Assembly (NCBI RefSeq): GCF_047948215.1
Contig: NC_134455.1
Span: 343,008,997-343,072,996 of the forward strand
DNA length: 64,000 nucleotides
Reading direction: 5' to 3'
From: Lycorma delicatula
Lineage: Eukaryota > Arthropoda > Insecta > Hemiptera > Fulgoridae
In this document: positions 12,850 to 25,200 of the stretch, piece after piece
Position numbering within the stretch: the first letter of the stretch is position 1
How the letters are laid out: every line of letters begins with the position of its first letter
Notes under the pieces: generated by a model
What the model was told of the DNA's origin: nothing
What the model saw: only the letters and a program-made list of their open reading frames with translations
Database searches by the model: none
Translations under genes and position numbers: made by a program

Positions 12850-14660
12850 GAACTTTAGCTAAGCGAGAGGCTGCTCCAAAATACAATAACCTGTTTAGAA
12901 TTGTGGTGTAAAAAGACTGGATTTATGTTTTCTCTGGAGAAAATTAAATGCATCTGCTTTTCATATTTGAGGGAAGATGTTGACCCTCAACTGTTTTTGC
13001 ATGGTGAACTAGTTGAACCATGCAAATGGGTAAGATTTTTAGGAATATGGATTGACAAACACGGGTAACAAATTTAAAGGAGCTGAAGGTAAAATGTTTA
13101 AAAAGTTAGACATGCTGAGAGTTTCATCTAATACTTGGGGAGCTGATCGAGTATGCATATTGCGCTTCTACTGAGCTCTAGTCCATTCCCACTTGGATTA
13201 TGGCTGTGTGGCTTATTCATCTGCTTGGTCCACCACTTTTAGAATACTAGATGCAGTCCATCATTCACTCATCCATCTTGCCACAGGTGCATTTCGTTGA
13301 AGCCCTGTGGTAAGTGGTGAGCTATCTCTTTGGAATAGCAAAAACCAAATGATCTGCACTTACACAGCTCATATTGTCACCACCATGCTAAAGTAACGAA
13401 TGTGAAAAATCCTATTTTGCAGATTCGTCAGTATACGACTAATCTGAGTGTTCTGTGCATCTTGTGGTAAATTATCCAATGCACATCTCTTTTAGGAAGG
13501 CTAGTTTAAACCTTTTCACTTTTACAAATATGCATTCCTATTTAAAAATTAACACTGACTGCTGTTTAGCTCTCCTAAAAAATTGAGTTTTTCACATTCG
13601 TTACTTTAGCATGGTGGGAACGATATTAAAGCATGAAAAATCATCCAACTTTTGATGCAGTGTTCTCTAACCCACATCTGAATTGATATCAGGTACAGCT
13701 GAGATCTACTGCTCCGCTAGGCATCAGAGCTCAGTGCCTTTTCTTAGCTCTAAATATACAATCACCTCCAGTTCTTACTGTTGCTCCATGTTATTACCCC
13801 CCTTGGCAGTCTTCTCTCATTAATAACTGCTTTGGTCTTTGTCGCTATCATCAGAACACAAATCTGGTTATGTTACGAAAAGAATTTTATAAAATTATAA
13901 AGAGTGTGAACCCTGATGCTATAGTTTGTATGGATGGCTCTAAAAAGATTAATTTGGTTAGTTTTGGTTGACAACAGAACATACATGTTTGGCCTTCCCA
14001 GCACCATCAGTATTTTTGTTGCTGAGCTGTATGCTATTAATATATAATTAGTCCAACATTTTGACACATATTTGTCTGCTCAGTTTTTGAGTGCCTTACA
14101 GGCGATTAGTACATGTATTTAAGACACCCTATTGTATGCGAGATTCAGTGTTATTTCTGAAATGACTCAACATAATATAACTATGAGCTTCTGCTGGATC
14201 CCCAGCCATAACGGAATTTCAGGCAATGAGCGCGCTAATATGTGGCAAAGAGGCTTGTTTCCAGCTTCCTTTCACCAATTGCGTTGTCTCGAAAGATTTC
14301 ATCAATTTTCTGACGAGGGTGGTTCATGATGAGTGGCAAAATGAATGGAATGCTACCATCAACAATAAATTTCGTTCAGTTAAGAACACTGTATTAGCAT
14401 TGAGCTCCTCATACAGAAATAACTGTTGAGAGAAGGTTATTATTTGACATTTGCGAGTAAGGCAAACTAGGCTCACTCAAGGATATCTGATGACAAACAG
14501 ATGGACCCAATTGTGCTCGCTGCGACTGCCAACTAATCACTACATACTTGTGGATTATATCTGTTATGTAGCATTGCATAACAAGATTAAACTAGGCGCT
14601 GATATGCAAAGTATGGTGGGGAACAATGAAACAATGTTACTAATCTGTTAAAATTTCTCA
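12850..14660 (+). pseudogene. LINE (I/R1/LOA-type) ORF2 C-terminus with RNase H, decayed
   Basis: The plus-strand translation gives the end of a LINE reverse transcriptase: KKTGFMFSLEKIKCICF, WVRFLGIWIDKHG, then SNTWGADRVCILRFY, HSHLDYGCVAYSSAW and HLATGAFR. This is followed by an RNase H domain: VCMDGSKK, VAELYAIN, and SFCWIPSHNGISGNERANM. RNase H next to such an RT tail points to the I/R1/LOA part of LINE diversity. A C-terminal block contains RVRQTRLTQGYLM. Stops and frameshifts are frequent. The acidic residues expected after the Glu motif and in the final ERAD motif are lost. An internal 30-bp inverted duplication breaks it near 13380-13617. The 43640-46260 copy appears to be the same family. 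Confidence 0.75.
13380..13617. repeat. 30-bp perfect inverted repeat inside the LINE
   Basis: Bases 13380-13409 and 13588-13617 are exact reverse complements over 30 bp, separated by about 178 bp. The sequence contains CATGCTAAAGTAACGAATG and its complement. It interrupts the RT-RNase H reading and probably marks a fold-back duplication or local inversion. Confidence 0.9.
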
Positions 14661-14684
14661 GGGCCGTCTGTTTATATTAAAATA

Positions 14685-15937
14685 CAAAGGTGAATCAAAT
14701 ATAAATATTTTTTTAAAAATAAATTTATTGATTAATATATAAAATTCATACCTACATCATTTCTCTACATAGTCTCCTGCACAATCTACACACTTTTGCC
14801 AATGATGATGGAAGCTTGAATATTCCTTGTTCGTAAAAAGTTTGAGGATGAGTCGTCAACCAACTGTTCATGGCTCCTTGCTGTCTTCATTGTTTTCAAG
14901 TCATTCCCCTCCAATTGATTCTTTCAAGGGAGCAAACAAAAAATAGTCACAGGGGGACAAATCTGAACTGTAGGTTGGGTGGTCAAGGGTTTCCCAGTGC
15001 ATTTTTCCAATTTATCCCTTGTCAAAATCATGGTATACTGCTTGGCATTGTCACGGAGAAGGATGAGATCTCTGATGGGCATACCCTGTCTTTTGTTTTG
15101 GTAGACGGCTTTTAATGACAAGCAGCTGGCAATAGTAAGCCGTATTCACTGTTTGTTGATTGTGGAGAAAATCAATGGAGTAAAACTCCCCTTGAGTAAA
15201 AAAAAATTGTTGTAATCTTCTGGCCGACAGATGGGTTTTGGCCTTCACTGGACAGTCCTCATCCTTCCTTTGTCATTTTTGACTCCGGAGTGTAATGATG
15301 GACCCATGTCTCATCACATGTGATGAAGTGCCTTAAAAAATTGTCCTGTTCTTGCTGAAATCGATTCAAAAGTCTCCAACAGATCTCCAACCTGACCCGT
15401 TTTTGATTTTCAATTAAAAACCTCATATCCCACTGAGCACTAATTTTTCTAAAAGCCAAGATAAACAGTGATAACAGATTGAAAATTTCCATAGCCCCAT
15501 TTCTGATGTGATTTCTTCAACAATGAACTGGCGATCACCTTTGATAAGCTCTTGAATGGCATGGATGTTGTCAGCTGTGACTTGATCTTGGGCATCAATC
15601 ATGACTTTCATTTCCTACACTTTCTCACCTGGCCCACGTATACACTTGGTTCTACAGTGTACAGTGTAGTGTCCCCAAGCAGTACCTTTAAACAAGTTAA
15701 AATTTCTGCGGATTTAATGCCTTCATTATTTAAAAACTTTATGATTATACATAGTGCAACAGACAACGGAACCTTTTGCTCACTCATGGCTGTACTGATG
15801 ACAGAACAGGACCAATCAGCTAACCAAGCTGATTCCCCTCTCTAACACACTGAACATTAAACTCTCCACGCTACCATCCAGCTCAGAACTGCTTGCTGCG
15901 TAGAACAGAAAAATTATTTAAATTTGATTCACCCTCG
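14685..15937 (-). mobile_element. Mariner element, DD34D, TIR-bounded, decayed ORF
   Basis: The ends match as inverted repeats: left CAAAGGTGAATCAAAT and right (reverse complement) CGAGGGTGAATCAAAT. Similarity continues for about 30 bp, with TA on both sides. The element is 1253 bp, close to the usual mariner size. The minus-strand transposase begins MSEQKVPLSVALCIIIKFL near 15785. Later blocks read FITCDETWVHHYTPE (first Asp), LLRDNAKQYT (second) and, in a shifted frame, YSSDLSPCDYFLF (third). Counting through the shift gives 34 residues between the second and third Asp, the mariner DD34D signature. Frameshifts after the N-terminus and before the last Asp, plus stops, make it non-functional. 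Confidence 0.88.
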
Positions 15938-18169
15938 TATTTGAATAGTCAGTAGTAGCTTTCAGCTATTTATATATCATTTGGCATTCAGCAGATGGCA
16001 ATTTTACTGTTTTAATTTAGATTATTGATGTAATACTTCATTATGGTTTCATTTCACTTTTTGGGTTGAAATAAAAAGTGACACTTCATAAAACCAGCTT
16101 GCAGTAGCACTATACAAGTCATACTGTAAAACCTTGTTAATGGAGTTTTTATACGTTTATCATGTTTTAGGCAAATTCTTTTCAGAACTGAATAAATGTT
16201 TTAATAAAATAAATACCCGTTTCCCAATACATTAGTCTATTTTTTTAAACAAAAAAAAAAATTTTAAATAAACAATTTTCTGGCTAGTAGTATTAACGAA
16301 ATACATATTTTTAAACTTCTAATTCTGAATCCTTAAATATTGGATATTTAAAATTTTATATATATAATTAATATAAATTTATAACAAATATTTTATCACA
16401 GTTATATGTCTGTAGAATTTAGAAATTTGTAGTTAAATCATTTTTATAACTGACCATACTCAATAAAAGAAAACCAAAATTTCACCAATCAGTAAAACGT
16501 TTTGCAACATTTATGCTTCTTAAAGATACCACTTTACTTTTAAAATCTCTTAAATAAGAAAATTACAATTCAGAGTTAAATAAATCATAAGGTAAAAACT
16601 GATATTCTGTCAGTTTATTTACTATATGTGGTGGAATATATAAAAAATACAAAACTCATTATTTTTATCATCTCTCCTCAAAAGGGGCATTTTTCTAAAA
16701 ATTCTGATTTTTGTTAGTTTATATCCTAAGTGGGACTGAACAAAAAAAATCTGAAATTTACACAAATTGATCTTCTAGTGTATGTGAACAACTGGTAAAA
16801 ATATAATTTTATGTTTTAGAGTTACATGGTATTATGTAATGCCAAAAACCATCAGCAAGCAGACGTAGTCTTTGATGCTTTAATATACAGTTTAATATGA
16901 AATATATAAACTGTTTACTGCAGTTATATAACAGTGTAAAAATAAAATGTGCATTTTGGTTTATTTTACTTATTTACTTTCTGTTCTTAAAAACTACTCT
17001 AAATTTAATTCACTTTTTATATTATTTTAATTAAGTCATTTTATACAATAAAATTTTTAATTAATAATTTTACTTTTTATAAAAGTAATGTCATGAGTGT
17101 ATATATTTGAGTTGAAGGATTTTACTGTATGAAACTGACAGGAAATATCATGTGTGTATTCTTCACTCCCACCTACAGATGAGGCAAATTCATAAGAGTT
17201 TTGGTTAATTCATTTAAAGGCTATTTTGTTTTAAATCCTTTAAAAGATGAATTTCTATAAATTTATTCTTTATTTTTATAAATGTATAACAATATTCTGG
17301 ATCTTTCCCCCAACCACATCAAATGAACTGAGATTTTTTATCACTGATCTCTTTGATGCTTACTGTTAATACCAATAAGATCATATTTTTATCTGTATGC
17401 TATACGCTGCCCTTTAAAAAATAAAACTTATCCCAACAAAAGAACTCTCTGTAAATAAGCACACAGATGACCATTTTGTATAATTTTATTTCTTAGTCCA
17501 TGAAATATTTGAATACATTGGCTGCATCCCAAATCACCAGTGACTTGAACTTATTTTACAAGTGGGCCTTAGCAGAGTATTTCTTCTATGCACTCTCATA
17601 TTTTACTGATCATTGATCATCATTATTATTATTTTTTTTTTTAACACTATCAAAATATATTCAGCCCCTTCATATAAAAAAAAATAAAAATTGAACATAA
17701 GTTCAAAAGATTTGAACCTTGAATTTACCAAAAATCTATTTGAAAATTTTTGAGTCAACCGTCACTCGAGTTTTCTCTAATTTATGGTGGATTTCCACCA
17801 TATATTAATATTAGTACATTATTATTACACAATATTACTAATTTCAGTAAGTTACATACGCAAGATACTTACAAAACCTACAATTATTATACACCAAGTT
17901 CTTGTAATTTATTACTTCATTAATATTTTGTATAAATTTGGTTTATTAGCAAAAAATAAATAAAATATGTAATTAATTTTTATATTATTACAAAGTTGTC
18001 ATTGTTAATATTTATTCTAGTAAGCTGTTATGCTGAAGTAAGTTCAGCCTGCTATTTTAATTTGTTGAAATAAAATCAAAATACAATTGATATTTTAAAA
18101 TATAAAATCATAAGAAAAATTAAAGCTAACAATAACTAGCAGACATATATTAAAAATACATTTAAAAAA
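15938..18169. other. AT-rich non-coding stretch
   Basis: No gene recognised. The only notable item is a small perfect hairpin at 17783-17802 (9-bp arms, TATGGTGGA, two-base loop). Confidence 0.45.
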
Positions 18170-18935
18170 AATCCCTTTCGGCATGCCGGAAGGCAGAGGT
18201 AGATTTCACTGGTGCTAAGTAGGGGATAAAAAAGATTTCAACCTTAAAGTTAAGAAAAACTTCAAATTTACTTAATATGATAATGGATGCACATGAAAAA
18301 ATGTTTCACATGTTTAGCATACGACAAGCCCCATCTTCTTACAATTCCAGCAACAATTTGGTCATCCCTTGCCGTAAAGGTTGGTTGTATCAAAAATTGT
18401 TTAAGACAAAAGTTTTAGGTAGTGTTTAGAGAACTAATGACCACTTTAAACCAATTCGATACTGTGACTATTAGGAAGTATGATTTTTTTTTGTCTTCGA
18501 AACCCCATTTTTTCCACCTCCTAGGCCAATGGTTGGCGATATCAAAAGCCTTTATGTAGATAAGTTTTAAGCCCTTATCCGAAGAATAGTAGGAACTTTA
18601 AACAAATTTGATATTATACTTAAGAAGAAAATTATAAAAATATTTCGTTTTTTTCAAAAAAGCCCCTCCCCAAGGACTAACTTTTGCCCATTAATGTATT
18701 CGACCAAGATTTTAGGTTGTTATATTTTATGTATCAGTTTGAAAGTGAATGGTACAAAATTACGGCAGTTATCGTGTCCACAAGAAAGTGAAATATATAT
18801 ATACTTTTGGACTGAGGGTAGTTTTGGGGTCTGGGGGATGTGAAATGTGAAGATATGTCAAAATTTTCCAGAAGTCATTGTACCAATTACAACAGGTAAC
18901 TTTCTTATGAAATCTGTCTAATAATAAAACACAAA
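18170..18935. repeat. Candidate conserved non-coding repeat
   Basis: This block is less AT-rich than its surroundings and begins with the near-palindrome CGGCATGCCG. It contains segments such as CCACCTCCTAGGCCAATGG and TTTTGGGGTCTGGGGGATG that look like repeat consensus from insect genomes rather than unique sequence. No coding capacity or TIR was found. The repeat call is inference from composition and recollection. Confidence 0.4.
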
Positions 18936-19328
18936 AGTAATAAAAGCAATGCGGTATGATTCACCCATAAGTCACAAAATTTAGACTTGATTTGTGACTG
19001 AACAAGATGCACAAGATCTTATAGGTAGTTATGAAGAAGGTTACAAATCTTAGAAATGTGGTACCATTTCACACGGAATGTAACTGAGTCATGGATGCTT
19101 TGTGTAGCACCACATTAAAGATACTGTACAATTTACTGGTGTCTCATGTAGCTCAGTTCAGGTGACATCTAAATTTTTAAACACACCAATGTTAAATAAT
19201 TAAAAAAAGTACTTTGTAGCAAATTATCAAACACGTATTAAGCTGTACTATATTAAAATGGTATTTAACTGTTCAAATTAGTGTTAACATGAACATGATT
19301 TCCTGCTAAGTGACAGTAGTAGCAAAAA

Positions 19329-19800
19329 TGGCATTTAATCAATATGAGAAAGCATTCTGTATGTTAGAATACATGAAAAATGTGTCTGTTAAGACAGTGC
19401 AGTGAAAATTCTGAACAAAATTCTAGAATGATTCATCTAAGCATAAAAATATTATGAAATGGTACGAGATTTAGGACAGAGGCTTCTGGATAACACACCT
19501 TGACTGGGATATCTGGGTCAAGTGAAGAGTATGGGATTGTGTCATACTAACCTATACTCACAGCCAAATACACTAAACATGCAAAATTACAATTTGAATC
19601 TTCCAATCAACAGATTGGCAAATTCCTCAGAAAAGACTGAAGGTTAAATTCTACCAGGTTGCAGGCTCTCAATATTATTGATAAAGAAGTGCATAGTCAT
19701 TTCTGAGTGCTGAAGAATTTTGAGGTTAACGATTTTGGAGAATTTCATCCGAGCGAGATCATCACAATTTGCAAGCATCAGAAACAAAAAAATCCCTCCA
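19329..19800 (+). pseudogene. Mariner-like transposase, decayed N-terminal fragment
   Basis: The plus-strand translation starts MAFNQYEKAFCMLEYMKNVS, then VKTVQ and IMKWYE. That is the DUF4817/helix-turn-helix start shared by the mariner-like elements elsewhere in the window. A later block, RLQALNIIDKEVHSHF in another frame, corresponds to the linker before the catalytic domain. There are many stops and no catalytic Asp region. It is unlike the copies at 4370 and 47060 in detail, so it may be a different subfamily. Confidence 0.65.
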
Positions 19801-21435
19801 TGTTACCAAATATATACCAGATTTACCAAATGTGAATGAATTTAGTGGTATTTCAGAGGTTAAGGTATACAAGCCATTTTTTCATCTTTGAAGTACCTAC
19901 TGTCTTAGTCAAATAATTATGATAATTCGATATATTCAGAATCTAACTGAGACCACTTAATGAAGATAGAGATGATTATATCTGCCAAACAGAGCAGTCC
20001 AATCAATCATCTAGATATCTAATGCATTGCAAAAGTGAACGTATATTTAACTATGAGGCGTAAAAAGAATGAGTTATTGAGTTTACCATTTTAATGCAAT
20101 ACAATATGTTTCAGTATCGGTTAATGCTAATTATTTCAACACTTCATGGACTTGAGAAAATTTAAGACTTAAATCTCAATGATTGAATAACTATTTTTAT
20201 ATTACAAGAAACAGTTTGTATTCTTATTGTGGAATAATCTACTGCAGAATTATTCTACGAAAAAGACATAGATGTCATATCTTCAATGGTGAACAATTGG
20301 TAAACATTTTAAAATAAATTAATATGTACAAAATCAGTTTTACAGCATGTAAATAAAGCGTTTAGTTTAAAGTAAACTACACTAATAAAATTAATACCAA
20401 AGGAGAAGAAAAACAAAATAATCCAGTTTACTGGAAATAGGTTTATTACATAATAATGCCACATATGTAGACAAAATAACATGTTTTCTGACAAGAGAAT
20501 TAGTTTTGATTAAAATTCAACTTTCAATTATTTCTTACATCAACATACAAAAATACAGTGAGAAAAGTAAACTGAATTATATAATAATTGATTCAGTAAT
20601 GCATCACACAACTTTAAATATATAAATTTAACAATACAATATTAACATTTATTAATAAATAGAAATATTTTCAATTAAAACATGTGTTCTGATAAAATTT
20701 AATTCTAAGCTATATTTTGTTGAAACTTAATAAAAAAAGAACACTTATTGTGACTGTTTCTTTAGTATTTTAGAATAATCAAGTAAATACAGGCATTAAA
20801 AAATATATATATATTACAATATTTAAAAGCTATATTCTAAATACTCCAGATAAGCCTTATAATAATAATAAGAAAATATATAAAAAATTATACTTTCATT
20901 TGCGAAGACAAATTTCTTAAACAATCTTTGGAACTCAGATTAACTTATGACACGACTAGTTATTTATTACTCACAACGGTAATTACAAAACACCTATCAC
21001 TGAAAGCCAAAAATTACAAAGGATAGATAGTAAGATTATTTAAATCACTTTTTATGGCACAAAAATAATTAATAAGCAAACAAAATTAGAAGCAAATCAA
21101 ATAATCACATTTTTTCATCTACAATATTGTCTCATTTTATTACTACCATACTACTCACTATACCTCTACTTGTCTTGATATTCAAATTTAATGATTAAGG
21201 AAATACTAAACTTGTTATAATAAAAATAACAGTTTTTGATTTGAAAAAATCTAGAACCTGAGCAATAACAATAAATGTAATCCATGTGCTAATTTACAGT
21301 TTTCCCCACATTTATGCAGTCTTTAGCCAATATTGAACACAATATAATTAACTCACAGTAACAACATTAACTCAAAGGTCTAACAATTTGTTGGACCAAT
21401 AAAATGCATATTTACATAAATTTTGCTGTAATTAT
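19801..21435. other. AT-rich DNA downstream of the 4E-BP gene
   Basis: Nothing recognised apart from a (TA)n run at about 21611-21630, which lies just outside this stretch inside the candidate 3' UTR. Confidence 0.4.
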
Positions 21436-21441
21436 TTTATT
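21436..21441 (-). terminator. Candidate polyadenylation signal of the 4E-BP gene
   Basis: This is the first AATAAA hexamer I find on the minus strand after the 4E-BP stop codon at 22193, and would imply a 3' UTR of about 750 nt. In such AT-rich DNA the hexamer is weak evidence. ATTAAA variants occur earlier, near 22113. Confidence 0.3.
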
Positions 21442-22192
21442 TTTTACAATTTTTAAGTATACAAAACTCACAATACATTAATTTTTTTTAATTTATAATA
21501 ATTTCACACAATAACAACTTGAATAATAACATTAATCCAAAAATAGGCAACTACTACAAAATCTGTACAGAAAAGAGAACACAGGTATTTTACATACTTA
21601 AAATACATAAGATATATATATATATATATTTGTAGCTGTAAAAATTTGTACTTATTTTACAACTTTTTATAAATAAAAAATTTAACAATCAAACTGTGTA
21701 CCCAATAAAAAAAGCTTTAATATAAAAAATACACAACGATACAATGTAGGTTTCTCAATAAACACCGTCTTTAAAATTATTGCAAATAACTAATGCAGTA
21801 GCTTTTATATAGAATATCACTTTAAAAGGTTTCTCAAGATAAACTGATTTAATAAAATCCATTCCTTTCAATTATACCAATGTACATAACATGACATATT
21901 ACGTATTCATAAAATGATTACTTTTACAAGGTGCCAAACCAAATTAACACAATAAATTTTTTTTTATATATGTCAAAATCTTTTTAGTTACATACAGGCA
22001 ATTTTCATCAAATCATCATTTATGATGAATGACTCACACTTCTAAAAGATACTGTACCTGAGCATAAATGAAAATTTTAAAATAGATGAAAACAGCACAA
22101 AATTAATGTTTTTAATTTCATTTGGACTGTCTTAAAAATAACCATTTTATGACATATTCTCCAATGATTGTTATGAATAACATTTCTGAATG

Positions 22193-22239
22193 TTACATAT
22201 CCATCTGAAATTGTTCACTGCTTTCATCAACAACTGGTT
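22193..22239 (-). CDS. Thor: 4E-BP terminal coding exon 3
   Basis: 47 nt after the acceptor TTATTTCAG encode [15 protein letters not shown] and TAA. The phase (two bases completing a Glu codon) fits exon 2 exactly. The C-terminal FQMDM takes the place of FEMDI in vertebrates. The exon is far too short to be found by ORF length alone. Confidence 0.88.
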
Positions 22240-25200
22240 CTGAAATAAAAAGCAATTTAGATTTTTTTAAAAATTAGTAATTAGCATATATAACACACAG
22301 TCAAGTATCAATCAAATGAATATTTCAATAGCAATGTAAAACATCAAAAACCTTAAAAATAATAACATTACATCCAATCTTGTCTTCACATCTACTGATA
22401 GAATAAATACATGTGTGTACCAGGATTGGATGCTCAGTTATGTAACAGTCACACTCTACATATCAATACAGATATTTTATATTTCTTAGTAGTATTTACA
22501 AAGTGATTTACTTTATTACTCTTCTCCATCGCTTCTTATATATTTGATAGATTTCTCCACTCTTTTCTTTTGTGAGGTATTAAATTTTAATTCCACAAAT
22601 TTTCAAAACTTTTATTGCATCACTATTTTTGATTTTGATGATATTTGGTGTATAATGACTACCCACCAAAAAATTTTTTTTATAATTAAAAAAAATTTTT
22701 TTCTTGAGTAATACAACCTCCTCTATGAATCATGAGACCTTGCCGTTGGTGAGGGGGCTTGAGTACTCAGTGATACAGAGTAGCTGGACCGAAGGTGCAA
22801 TCATATCGGAGAGGTATCTGTTGAGAGCCAGACTAAGGAATGATTCCTGAAAGAGGGCAGCAGCTCTTTCAGCAGTTGTTAGGGGCGTGAGTCAGGATGA
22901 CTTAAACGGCCATATCAACATCACTCAGTTCTCTGAGTACTGCGCAGCTGAAAGCAATGGAAAACTACAGCTGCTTTTTTTCCAAGAAAATGTGGCTCTC
23001 TGCATTTTCTTATAGCAATGATGGCCTCCATATAGCTATAATATTTTACCAAGGAAGGCCTTCCTTGGTAAAATATTCCGGAGGTAAACTAGTCCCCCGT
23101 TCGGATCTCCGGGTGGGGACTACTAAGGAGGGGGTCACCAGAAAATTAAAAAATAACGTTCTACGAGTCGGAGCGTGGAATGTTAGAAGTTTAAAAAAGG
23201 TTGGTAGGCTGGAAAATTTAAAAAGAGAAATGGATAGGATAAATGTGGATGTAGTAGGAATTAGTGAGGTTCGGTGGGAAGAGGAAGGCGACTTTTGGTC
23301 AGGTGATTTTAGAATAATAAACTCAGCTTCAAAAAATGGGCAGGCAGGAGTAGGTTTCATAATGAACAAGAAGATAGGGAAGAGAGTAGAATATTTCAAA
23401 ACGCATAGCAATAGAATCATTGTAATAAAGATAAAATCAAAACCTAAACCGACAACGATTGTTAACATCTATATGCCTACAAGCGCCCATGATGATGATG
23501 AGGTAGAGTGTGTATACGAAGAGATTGATGAAGCAATTAAACACGTAAAAGGAGATGAAAATTTAATAATAGTTGGAAATTGGAATGCAAGCATTGGAAA
23601 GGGCAAAGAAGGAAATATAGTAGGTGAATACGGGCTGGGCAAAAGGAATGAAAGAGGGGACAGACTTATAGAGTTTAGCACAAAGTATAATTTAGTAATT
23701 GCCAACACCCAATTTAAAAATCATAATAGAAGAATATACCCTTGGAAAAAGCCAGGCGATATTGCAAGGTACCAGATAGATTATATCATGGTTAAGCAAA
23801 GATTTAGGAATCAACTCGTTGACTGCAAAACTTACCCTGGAGCAGTCATTGATAGCGACCATAATTTGGTGATAATGAAATGTAAATTGGGATTTAAAAA
23901 CCTGAAGAAAAGGTGTCAGATGAATCGGTGGAATTTAGAGAAGCTTGAGGAAGAGGAGGTAAAGAAGATTTTTGAGGAGGACATCGCAAGAGGTCTGAGT
24001 AAAAAAGATAAGGTAGAAAATGTAGAAGAAGAATGGGAGAATGTTAAAAAGGAAATTATTAAATCAGCAGAAGCGAACTTAGGCGGAACAAAGAGAACTG
24101 GTAGAAAACCTTGGGTTTCAGACGATATATTGCAGCTGATGGATGAATGTAGAAAATATAAGAATGCTAGTGATGAAGAAAGTAAAAGGAACTACCGACA
24201 ATTAAGAAATGGTATAAACAGGAAGTGCAAACTAGCGAAAGAAGAGTGGATTAAAGAAAAGTGTTCAGAAGTGGAAAGAGAAATGAACATTGGTAAAATA
24301 GACGGAGCATACAGGAAAGTTAAGGAAAATTTTAGGGTACATAAATTAAAATCTAATAATGTGTTAAACAAAGATGGTACACCAATATGTAATAAGAAAG
24401 GTAAAGTCGATAGATGGGTGGAATATAATGAAGAGTTATACGGAGGAAATGAATTAGAAAATGGTGTTATAGAGAAAGAAGAGGAAGTTGAGGAGGATGA
24501 AATGGGAGAAACAATACTGAGATCTCAATTTAAGAGAGCATTAAAAGATTTAAATGGCAGAAAGGCTCCTGGAATAGACGGAATACCTGTAGAATTACTG
24601 CGCAGTGCAGGTGAGGAAGCGATTGATAGATTATACAAGCTGGTGTGTAATATTTATGTAAAAGGGAAAGTTCCGTCAGACTTCAAAAAAAGTGTTACAG
24701 TCATGATACCAAAGAAAGCAGGGGCTGATAAATGTGAAGAATACAGAACAATTAGTTTAACTAGTCGTGCATCAAAAATCTTAACTAGAATTCTATACAG
24801 AAGAATTGAGAGGAGAGTGGAAGAAGTATTAAGAGAAGACCAATTTGGTTTCAGGAAAAGTATAGGGACAAGGGAAGCAATTTTAGGCCTCAGATTAATA
24901 GTAGAAGAAAGATTAAAGAAAAACAAACCAACATACTTGGCGTTTATAGACCTAGAAAAGGCATTCGATAACGTAGACTGGAATAAAATGTTCAGCATTT
25001 TAAAAAAATTAGGGTTCAAATACAGATAGAAGAACAATTGCTAACATGTACAGGAACCGTAACATGTACAGGAACCGGAACAAACAGCAACAGTAATAAT
25101 CGAAGAACATAAGAAAGAAGCCGTAATAAGAAAGGGAGTCCGACAAGGATGTTCCCTATCCCCGTTACTTTTTAATCTTTACATGGAACTAGCAGTTAAT

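Noticed and set aside
23046..23708. Long minus-strand ORFs of 140 and 79 aa
   Set aside because: They lie opposite the RTE endonuclease; their composition is that of complementary-strand shadows.
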